Source of the DNA: Carposina sasakii
Lineage: Eukaryota; Arthropoda; Insecta; Lepidoptera; Carposinidae
Assembly (NCBI GenBank): GCA_014607495.2
Contig: CP053172.1
Coordinates: 9,128,888-9,192,887 of the forward strand
Direction: 5' to 3'
Length of the DNA: 64,000 nt
In this document: positions 40,901-52,900 of the stretch, in pieces
Layout of the letters: each line of letters begins with the position of its first letter
Numbering within the stretch: the stretch's first letter is position 1
Translations under genes and position numbers: made by a program
The notes under the pieces: model-generated
Database searches by the model: none
Seen by the model: the letters and a program-made list of their open reading frames with translations, nothing else
What the model was told of the DNA's origin: nothing

Positions 40901-43900
40901 ATCCATTTTGTAAAGTTTGACGTTTAAACCAAAATGGCCACCGCAAATGGAGTGCGCTAATCTTGTTGACGAGTTGCCGAGAGTTGCTACTCCAGAATTA
41001 GGCAGGTTTTAGTCTAGACCTAACGTTTTGTTTTGGTGAAAAAGTTATTTTCACTGGAGCAGTAAGCTAATGTTAATTTAACTGTGTTTCTTGTAGTGTG
41101 ATGTCATCAGAATTTTTCCTATAGTTATATATTCTCCTCTATGATCAGAATAAAGTGTAGGTAGATAGGTAGGATACCAAATCCCTGGTAGGTAGGTACT
41201 TACCTATGTACCTACAGAAGGGAATAGAAAATTCGAAATTCGTAAATTTAAAATTTGACATTCAAAACAAATTATCCAAGGCGAGGATTTCGCTAAGTTG
41301 TTTCTGTTTTTTTTATGTATGATTTTCTAATACCGACAAAAATAAACATATTGACTGGCCCGTTCAAAATATCTACATTTGAATATGAACAGTTTTTTAC
41401 GGTAATATTTAAAACTGCTTGATTTATGATGAAAGCAGTACTTACCGATTTTAAAAAATCTCATTTATATTTTATTGCAGACATAAGTACCTATTGTTTG
41501 GGCTATTTTTACCATAAAAACAAAAGAATTATTACTTTTCTGTACTACATTATACCGTACCTTCGCACTTTCGATTATAATATTGTACACGTTATATAAA
41601 GACAGTAACCAATCTCCTAGCATATCTAGACTAGACTCAACGGAAAATACTTTTTTACTTAAGTCAATTAATTTTTTGTGACGAAATATTTAGGGATCCT
41701 TGGAGATATAAAATAATAACCAATTTTTATTTACAGGCTCCATTTGCTTTGGCTTTATCAGCTAGAAATATTGAAGAGGAAGGTATATATGAGCAGATTT
41801 TACTGAGTAATTAAGACTTGAAACCACAGATTATCTATGAGTTTGTAATTTGCAAGTCATCAGCATTCAGACTACAAACATAGAGACTTATATAAAGGTA
41901 GGTAGTTATTTTTTAATAAGCAACTTAAAGTTATACGCTATACTTTGAGCACAATCGGATAAATGCAGTTATTTTTTTATGTAAGTAAAGAGGTTTTCTG
42001 GGTACAATAAGTCTCTATAAGTTTTTTTTTAATCAAAATTCGTTTTTGTTAGTTATGACATCCAATTTGGTCGATTCCGACAGTCACACTTAAACCTAAT
42101 CTAACCTAACCTATTTTACTAACGTAAAATTAGTCCTACCTGTCCTTTTCTCTCTCAGCCATTTATGTTAAGAAAGGAGAGAGATAGACCTGACTAAGAT
42201 TAGGTTAAGGTTTAAGTGTGACTGCCGGAATCGACCCTAATATCTAAGAAAAGATGCAAATACTACGAAACATCCATAACGTTTATATCACGTGATTACA
42301 AGCATCACGTGACCGCGAATTTAAGAGAACTATTCCACACTCTTGGTCGGTCGGTGATTGAAATTAATTGTGGCGCGCACGCGAGTCCATGGTTCGAAGA
42401 ATGTTAGGTACCATATTGCATGATTAGGTACATGACATCTACTTACAATTGTTCAAGATTACAAGACACTACCAGATAATTTTTTAAAAGCAAATTAGTG
42501 TTAAAAACACTCCTAAATTTCTATTTTATCACAAACAAATATAAATATGTCTTTTTTATATTTAGCAAGGAAATATAAAGTAAGTGCATGCCCATTATTT
42601 ACCTTGTTTACCTGTAATATAGAGTTTAGAAGGCGATAGTGCGAAGAACCTAGGATAGTATTTGATAAATAATAATGTAAGTATCCCAAAGTACCCAGGT
42701 AGTAGCTATTTTTACAATTTATGTTTTAGGGATACACTGGAGTTATCCAAATACGTTTAAGGTAAAGTGTGAGTTTCTCTATTGAGGGATCGCCCACCAC
42801 CGTATACCCTCCGCTGACCCTCGGATCTGCCTACTCATGATCACGAACACAAGACACTACAGTCGCAACGAGAAGCCAGATCCAAGCACCTAGCATGCAA
42901 CCATAAATACATAGCTGCTAAAGTATGTTTCGCCAACACCCGTGGCATCATCAGGATTAGTTTTCCATGTTAGTTCTATCTACCGAACCAACTAACTAAC
43001 AACTAAAACCAATGTATTGCAAATCATAGCTACATATTAGATTAACAGGTTAAATGCATATCAAGGCTGTAACATCGTCCGATCCTATTGACTTTGACAT
43101 TGACAGATTGCAGCCAATGGGCTATTACAAAATCTATTTGATTATTTACCAAATTAATACCTGAAAATTTACTAGTTCTAAAATAGACAGACGGTATCTG
43201 CAACATGTAATCTTAACTCAATTATCTGCCAGGGATAGTAAATGTTCGGCAAAGTTGGATTTATTAGGATTACATTTCTAAAAGCTGATATATGTTCCTT
43301 GTAGAACATTAAAACTGCGACCAACAAGCATCACATTCATCACACTTCAACTGTTCACCTGATTTCGCCAACGTTTTGTGTTAATTAACTTTTGTAATGA
43401 ATTATAAGTCGCACGTCTCTATCTGGTCGCTGTCAACTTTAGGGTATAACTTCTGTTTTCATTGACCAGATTATAAATTAATTGAGGACTGTACCCATTA
43501 GATCTGGCAATTTGAACAATGGTAAATTCTTTATTATAATTGTAATTGTTAAGCGGTAAAGTTACCAGTCTATGTATCATAGACTTATAAGCCGCTAATT
43601 TATGTTGCCATGGGTGGAAAGAATCATTTGTGACATCTGTATGGGTAGGTTTCCGGTATACAGCAAAATCATGAAATGATATAGAAATCTTCTATTATTA
43701 ACTTCTTCTTCAATTTTGAATTTAATTTTATGCTTGGTATTAATTTTGTTGACAGAAACTGTCTCACTTGTCCAACACAAGATAACATCATCTACATATC
43801 TAAAATAATATTTTATCTTACTATAACTAGAAGAAACGGTTAGCCAAACCATCCTTCTGTATAATAGGTGTTCCGATAACTGTTCATACAAAGTCTAGTC

Positions 43901-46900
43901 AATAATGTTATCTATGTAAATACTTTAATAATTATGTCTAAACAATACATAAACAAACTTTCTACATCTAATGAAAATAATTTTGAATTTGTAGGCAAGG
44001 TGTGAGGTTATGTTGCCAATTTATATGCAGGCGCTCCAATATAGGATACAGGTCTAACAGGAATATTATTTTATGTATTTTGGTAAATAAACATACAGGA
44101 TATTGAAATTACGCGTTCAATTAAATGCAAAAAATATATTCTGAATTGGCAATACATTTCTTCAATTCTGCATTGCAAAGGGCAATGTTTGAAATTCATT
44201 TGTATTTAAGATTTCCAGATTATCCTATAATAACTAATGATTGCCTTTGTCTGCTTTATAATTAAAAGTCTAATTACATTGTAGTTTTAATGTTCGATAC
44301 AAGGAACATAATCAGCTTTTAGAAATGGTAATCCTAATATCCAACTAACATTTACTCCAGAATAATAATGAGTTAAGAGTTCTACATGTTGCAGATAAAG
44401 GCATCCGTCTGTCTATTCTAGATGTTTTCAGGTATTAATTTGGTAAATAATCAGATTTTGTAAACACTAGCCCAAAACAAAGTCAATAGGATCGGACAAA
44501 GGTAATGACTTTGTCGTAGCCTTGATATGGTCAGTACATAATAATTTTACATTTCTAAACTAATATGACATTTACAATACATTGGTTTTAGTTGTTAGTT
44601 AGTTGGTTCGGTAATAGAACAACATACTAATCCTGATGATGAACACAGCCACTCATGCTATGCAACTGTAGTGTCTTTCTATTTAGGCAGATAATTAATC
44701 CCTCAATAGAGATGGTAGTCAAGTGAGTTGGTACCTATTTGTCTAAAGTATACGTGTTTCAGTTATTCGGAAATACTTACTTTCGAATTCGAATAATAAA
44801 CAATATTTGGTTCATATCGGCACTAATCGGTAATTTTCCTGAAGAACATAATTTTGCTCTAAAATTATAAACGAAAGTAGGTTACTCCCGCGAAAAGTTT
44901 ATCAAGAATAAATATTAAAATTCATTCAATGAACAGACAGTTTACATGACAACAAATAACATACGGAACACAGCCACTCAATCAACTCTTTCTATTTTAA
45001 TTAATTTTGTCATTTTTTCTTGCAATTAATTTATAATTTCTGGTTACTTTCAAAATTATACATTATTTATCCAATAATTTATTTTCTGCTTTCAACATTA
45101 TTTATCCCTAGATTTTTGTGGTACCTATACCTCCAACGCTGAAAAAGAAGAGGGCAATTTAAATAACGAAGAATGGCGATACCAAAAAGGATTTATGCTC
45201 TATCATCCGAGCTTTCGCCGTGGCTTTCTATTATTTATCTGTGCTCAGAGTGTGGGAGTAAAAAAAGTTTACGGATGATTGGTTCGATGTTAGATACATT
45301 CATAACTTTTGAAATCGATTCATTAGCTATCGAATAAATTGACACGTACCTATCCCGAGATCCCGACTAATGGAAATGGACTCCAGACTTTTTAGTTTTA
45401 ATTAATAGACGAAAGTTGTTTGTAATTTTTTTCGTTTTGCTTGAGATAAAGCATTAAACTAGGAGCCTTGAAACTTTTTTTCGATCAACTGCCATAATGA
45501 ATTATAGGGTACATACTCTACAAAAAATAGAACAACCGACTACATTTTTGGGAAGTATTACCTTCAATGATTAATAATGTAAGAAGTTATTATTATTAAT
45601 GTTCTGCATACGCACTTTAATTATTAGCTCTCTAAATTTTTTTGCGTGCAGTTAATCACTGTAAATGTGCCATACCAATGTGTTGTGTAAGTATAGGTAC
45701 ATACCTTTGGCTGTTTGACTTGTGATCTTATAGCATTTATGATAGTTAACTTTTACAACAACTAGTACTAATAAATAGAGATTTTTACTTCTCGAGATAA
45801 TGATAAGAGTTATAGTATATTAGCATTAAAAATATTACCCTTAGAGCAGATTTTTCAATAGGCAGTTAGTTTTAACGGTTATATGAATTTTGATGCGGTC
45901 TTACTCAAAAACTTGATCCAAGATAGAGGTAACATCAACTTAACCTTTCAAACAGATCTACTTGTCTGACCATTGAAAAAATCGACTCTTAATAAATTTA
46001 ATTTCAATATATGTAGTACAGCTCCTAGGCTAATTTTGTAATCTTTGGTTTCGGTAGGGCGTTGAAGTAATCGGTTTAATATTAAAATGTTACATTGACT
46101 ATTGATACCTTTTCCGGTTACAATTTAATGTTACACAAAACTAAATCAGTAGTCAGATATACGTCTACAAAAAAATTAAAAACCAAATTTATTCAACTGT
46201 ATTATATTACATATTATGAATCAAAGTCAACTTCGGTTTTAATAAAAATAAGTATGAGTAAAACAATTAAAAATGTAATTATACATGTCAAGTAATATTA
46301 ATATAATAATAACATAAAATATTCTGCTGTTGTTATTTCAAGAATTTAGAGTTAAGATTATAAGCACTCGGCCCGTCCATATAACTAAATTCTTGAGACA
46401 GTTGTCAATGTACGTAACATAGATATGGCTTTTTTGATACATAATATTGGTTTCAAAACGTATTTAGATTGGGAACTATAAAGAATATTACGAACTAAGA
46501 AAACTTTGTAAATAAAAACTTTTGTGAATCACCAAATTAATTGATTATTTCGTAAACCAACAAAGACATGTTTATTAGAGTACGGCATGAATGGTTAAGT
46601 TAACTATTTATATTTATAATTAAGTTAAATTGTCACCGATCTTTAACATCTTTAACACAGCCGTTATCTTATTTTTTGTAACACTTTGAAGTTAATGTGA
46701 TCATAGTGGACATTATTATATACGTTGTCTCGGTGGAATCTGATCACGCGACCAGATTCTACTTTTCATTCGTTTGATTTGAGGCGAAACTTGATACCGT
46801 GATCAGAGTGTACCCTAAAACGTGATCAAGTTTCCACTGGCAACGGATCATATGATCAGAGTGGACTAACCCAATATTTTCACTATATTGCCAAAAAATA

Positions 46901-49900
46901 TAAAGTAGGCGCTCTTTTGTGAGTCATTTGGCTGGCGCCTGTCACAGATGATAAATGCAAGTTTATGTACGTTCGCTGAGCTGTCAAACGTTTTGTTCTG
47001 ATTTCAAAACACGACGCCTCGACGGCCATAGACAATACTCGCTAGATTAAGAGCACTGGCTGCCAGGTGATAGGGAATCAGACGAGAGCGTCAAAAAGCA
47101 TTTATTTTATTTGACTTCATTTTGAATGACACCTAACTACATATTTATAATGTGTTGGATATTTGTTGGAAACGTTTTTTATTAGATTCGTTCGTAAGAG
47201 TTGCTATGTTGTATTTGTGCAAAAAGAACGGTGATAGACTCAACCCTTGTGAAAAGTGGATGGGAGTGTAATTTTGCACACTTTTGCCCAATACTTTTAT
47301 ACAAGGGAACAGTTTTAGTGTGAGCTTCAATATTTAGCGAGCAAAATACATGAAACACGCTAAAACCGCGATTTTGATGTCCCTACCTGATGAATTTTTA
47401 CACAACATAAATAAACCCACAAAAGCCTGGTAAAACAACATACTGTCTATATAAATTAATACAAATAAAGAAACTTTGACTTTCACAGAATACGTAATAA
47501 ATAATACTAATAATACTCTCTGCATTTACGGCTACTCTACGCAGGCGGCGAGTAAAGTCAACTGCATCTTTAGTTGACCGCCTTGCGCATGTCTATTGTC
47601 AAAGTCGGATTAGTGTGGACATGCCTTTATCCATACAATATTTTAACTAACTTAGCTAAAAATCCCCAGAAATAATTTTTAATTTGATAATGAAAAACTG
47701 TGATGATTCGCTTCACTTATGATTGATGAATTTGTTTAAAAAATAATTGGCTGTGGCAGACGGATACACAGACGCACGAATGATCCTATAAGGGTTCCTA
47801 TATCGTATCATTAGACACTTCCCTCTGTAAAATTTAACGCTACGCTCGCTCAGCACACAGTCATGGGAAATAGCGTCAAACGTAAAATAGATCTAAAATT
47901 ACCGAATAAATCGAAGAAAAACACCAGTTATCGGTGAAGAACATGTAAAACATGTCAATTCCACACTACGCTCGCTCGGCACACGATCAAGGGCGGTCCC
48001 TTAGCATATGAGCGGGCATACTCCAGCGCTAATACTCGCGACTCTATCCCTTTTGCAATCTACGTGCAGGGCTGCCAATACTGCTACAAATATGTGATGA
48101 ATTTATTAATTTATTTGTAATTTTTCACTAGTTAACTATCAAAATTACCATACATTTGTTATGTATGGTAATTTTGATAGGCAACCCCATATATACAGGG
48201 TATAACAGAAAGGGTATGTTAAGCGAAAAGCTATGTAAATAGCCCACTATAGAGAACCTATTTCCAAAATTTGAGACTCGAAATACATTTTTATTTTTCA
48301 AGATTGTATGAAAATTCCTGAGATATTTAAAAATTCTCCATACTATAGGGATAAAAATATATATAATATACAGGATGTCCCAAAACTCAACGTCAAGCCG
48401 AAACGGGGTGACAGGATTGATCATAACCATCACGAGAAAAATCTGAAAAAAAATCTATCCCATGCAGTTTGAAAATTATGGGCATTTTAAGAAAAACCTA
48501 GAAATTTGATCAAACTGTACCATTTTTCGGTTATTGTGGTTATTATTTTTTATTTTTGTTCATTTGAACTTTAGAAACGTAATCCTAAATAACATTTCTA
48601 GAATCCCAATAAAAAATAATGACACAATTGCCTTAAGTTCCCGAGAATTGAGACTATTTGTTAAACTACGAATTTAAAATTTTCAAGATTCGTCGACTTT
48701 GACAGGCCCTCCTATAAAAAAAATGTACTAGAGTGCCTTGGCAAGTAGCATTAAAAGTTGGCGCATTTAATCAGAATTCTAAAATGGTACAATACTTGTT
48801 AGTTCCATACAATAGACAGGAGTAAAAAAATTAAAACCTCAAGTAACCCGATTTTTGCTATCAGATTTTACTCAGTTAAAATGTTTTTAATTCGCACAAG
48901 CTCTAGGTAGGTTCTTAATTTTAAGGCAAAATGATGAGAGAGATGGATAATGGGTATGTTTGCCATGAGTGAGCGAGACAGATAGTGACGCCACGCATTG
49001 AGACGGAGATGCGTCGTTTAAACGAGTGCGAATGAAACAGATAGATGCTATGGCATCTATCTGTTTCATTCGCACTAGTTTCAGCCAAGCAAATGGCTAC
49101 GCTACCAGTCCGACACCAACCAGTTAGTACGTTTCGCTCATTCGTCTACTGCGCACGTTCGTATTCGCTTGTGTTGATTTAGTACTGACAACTTTGGCTT
49201 CTCTTTTTGGACTTGAATCTTTGTGAATTGGACTTGTTGATAACATACCGGCAACTTTGGCTTCTCTCTGGACTTTTGTGTTGGCATCCTTTTTATCTAC
49301 CATGCCTACGCGCTACACTTCACAAGAATATGCGAACATGCACCTCATTTATGGGGAATGCAGATGCAACGCAAGTGCTGCCGCTAGACTTTATCGTGAA
49401 AGATATCCAAATTTAGAGCGCTACCCGGATCACCGCGTGTTTGTTAATGTGCACCGTTCACTCACAGAGGGCGGCCATTTCCCGAATCAAATACAGGCTG
49501 GAGGTAGACCTGTGTTTCCTTTCCAGGAAGAAGTATTGCAAGAGGTCGCACGTGACCGAAGTATTTCCGTACGTGGAATTGAAGAAAGAACGGGAATACC
49601 GAAAAGCACTGCTCATCGTATTTTACAAAGAGCCGAAATGCATCCGTTTCACGTACAACGAGTTCAAAGTCTTCTACCTCGAGATTATCAGGAAAGGATT
49701 TCTTTTTGTAGAACAATGCTACAGAGGCATAATGAGAATCCCCAATTCATCAAAAAAATTCTCTGGTCAGATGAATCGACATTTAAAAAAGATGGTTACA
49801 TGAACTTGCACAATTATCACGAGTGGCATGTGGAGAATCCACATTTAATGCGAGAAGATAGATCCCAGTATCGTTTTAAAGTAAACCTGTGGACCGGAAT

Positions 49901-52900
49901 TTTAAACGGTAAAATTATTGGTTAATAAGGCCTATTGAACTGCCTGAGAACTTGAATGGAACTAATTACCTACATTTTTTAAGAGAAGATTTACCAACCC
50001 TGTTAGAGGACGTACCACTAGCAGATCTTCGCGACATGTGGTTTCAACAAGATGGCTGCCCAGCGCATTTCGCAGTGCAAGTAAGAGATTTCCTTGACCA
50101 GGAATATCCGGGAAGGTGGATTGGACGTTCGGGCACTATCTCGTGGCCCGCCCGTTCACCAGATTTAAATCCCCTGGATTTTTTCTATTGGGGAGTTCTC
50201 AAAGAAAAAGTTTACTCAAAGCCCATTGAGAACGTAGCCGACCTGCGTGAACGCATTTCTCAAGCAGCTGAGGCGATCAACTCTCGAAGATATGCCCGAC
50301 TAATAAGTAGATCTTTTTTAAGAAGATGTAGGGCTTGTATTGAGGCTGATGGTAAACAATTTGAACATTTATTGTAATAAAAAACGTTATTTCTCTATCA
50401 TCTGACTTTTATTCCAACAAACCTAATTATTTTACTAATTTTACTAACTTTTTTTCACTTTGGTAAAAGTGGCGTCACTATCTGTCTCGCTCACTCATGG
50501 CGAACATACCCATTATCCATCTCTCTCATCATTTTGTCTTAAAATTAAGAACCTACCTAGAGCTTGTGTGAATTAAAAACATTTTAACTGAGTAAAATGA
50601 GATAGCAAAAATCGGGTTACTTGAGGTTTTAATTTTTTTACTCTTTTCTATTGTATGGAACTAACAAGTATTGTACCATTTTAGAATTCTGATTAAATGC
50701 GCCAACTTTTAATGCCACTTGCCAAGGCACTCTAGTACATTTTTTTTATAGGAGGGCCTGTCAAAGTCGACGAATCTTGAAAATTTTAAATTCGTAGTTT
50801 AACAAATAGTCTCAATTCTCGGAAACTTGAGGCAATTGTGTCATTATTTTTTATTGGGATTCTAGAAATGTTATTTAGGATTACGTTTCCAAAGTTCAAA
50901 TGAACAAAAATAAAAAAGAATAACCACAATAACCGAAAAATGGTACAGTTTGATCAAATTTCTAGGTTTTTCTTAAAATGCCCATAATTTTCAAACTGCA
51001 TGGGATAGATTTTTTTTCAGATTTTTCTCGTGATGGTTATGATCAATCCTGTCACCCCGTTTCGGCTTGACGTTGAGTTTTGGGACATCCTGTATATATA
51101 TATATGGGTGTAACAAAAAGGGTATGTTAAGCGAGAATATACGTAAATAGCCCACTATAGAGAACCTATCCACAAAATTTGAGACTCGAAATAACATGTT
51201 TATTTTTCCCTATAGTATGGAGAATTTTTAAATATCTCAGGAATTTTCATACAATCTTGAAAAATAAAAATATATATATGTTTGTAATAATAAGGTTTTT
51301 TATTCAATAAACAATCGAGGGTAGAACATCTGCAGTGATATGAGTGTTTGACAGAACGTAGTCTTTCTACATTTAAAACTTGCAAAAATAGCTTGTGACA
51401 CGATTCGCTTGTTCGACTATAAACATTTTTAATTTTCTCTTTGGTGAGCTAGTTTATGATTTTTGACAACCCTATTCGTGGCATACCAAGGGAGACTGAC
51501 AATTTGACTGCAGAAGAAATGGCGTTCTTCGTAATGGCCACTCAATATTAATGTAAAATGTCTGTTTACGGAACAAGTTTCATGTTTAGTTCTTCCTTAT
51601 TCTTAATTCTTTATTGTACACAAATAAAAATCTTTATGTGTACAGAGTGAAAACTACGGATTCTCATCATCACGATCATTTTTATTCCATGGAAGCATAC
51701 CTGGGAAGATATTAGGGTCCAAAGTTGAGTAAATAGACTGCGTTTTTCTGCATAAATGCACATGGTCGCGCGTAGCAAAATTTTTTCAAGAGAAATAATT
51801 AAAATCTGTCTATGAAAAAACTAGCATAAACACTGGACCCACAATACAACATAGGTCAAGCATAGTACCTAAGTATATATTTACTATTTCTCTATAGTCT
51901 CGCCGATAGAGATTAGTACGCCAAAAGTTCGTACAACAAAGTTACACTCGGGCATTAGTCTGTAGTGCACAAGTTATTGTTGACAAGCTGTTATTATACA
52001 GGATGTTTGTGACAGCCAGGCAAATATTGATACCATGACTTCAGACCATGATTCTGAGGCGGAAAACATTGAAAATTTTCACAGCAAAATTGCAAAATTT
52101 TCCGTAATTTTTTAGTTCGTTTAATTAGGCCTTAGATAATGACTTAAAAATAAAATTTTAACCAAAAGATGATTTTCAAAAAAAGTTTCCCTCAAAAATG
52201 TTCAAATAACTGATCAACCCTAATGGAGAGACAAAATAAATGATCTAAATAAACAGCAATGTGTCACACAATAACCAATAAGCCCATTTAATTAGTCACA
52301 GGATCGCCCGATACAATTGGCGCGAGAGTAAAGATTACTGATAATCAAATCAAAAATACATTTCCTGCGATAAATGACACTGTCGTATAACTCAACACAA
52401 TGGTACTTGTTCAGCATTTGCCTGGCTGTCACCCACACCTTGTATAATAGTGTACCATGTATAATAGTGTATCACGTAAGCTTAGCAAAACGTTAGAAAA
52501 TGGAGGAAAACCTAATCTTCAGAATCTTCAGAATTCTGATCGTGTATTTGTAATTAAACTCCTTCTAAACGGCTGGACCGTTATTTGATGATTTTTTTTT
52601 TGTGTGTATTCTAGTAGGTCCAATAATGGTTTAGATTCACAATTCGGTCAACTAAATAATATTTTTATAATTAATTTATCGTCCACCTGTATATTATACA
52701 GTGTGTGACAGAAAGGGTATGTTAATCGAAAAGCTATGAAGTAGGTAGCCCACTATAGAGAACTTATTTCCAAAATATGAGACTCAAAATCACATATTTA
52801 TTTTTGTTACACCCTGTATGTAAGTAATCTCAGTATACAGGGGAAATGTACAATCCAAGTCCTTTCCTCAACAATCGTGTCCTTTACTTCATTATTCTTT

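Larger units (their letters stand above)
48371..51092 (+). mobile_element. Mariner-like (DD41D) element with 624-bp terminal inverted repeats
   Basis: The left repeat 48371-48994 begins CAGGATGTCCCAAAACTC. The right repeat 50469-51092 is its inverse ending GAGTTTTGGGACATCCTG, with only a few mismatches seen. TA flanks both sides. Total length is 2722 bp. The single gene between them is a DDE transposase (49302-50377) with a frameshift. Such long inverted repeats are much longer than the roughly 30 bp usual in mariners. The closeness of the arms suggests the insertion or arm conversion is recent. Confidence 0.88.

Noticed and set aside
49952..50377. Second transposase frame as a separate gene
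   Set aside because: It continues the same DDE domain after a one-base frameshift; the catalytic motifs are split between the two frames.
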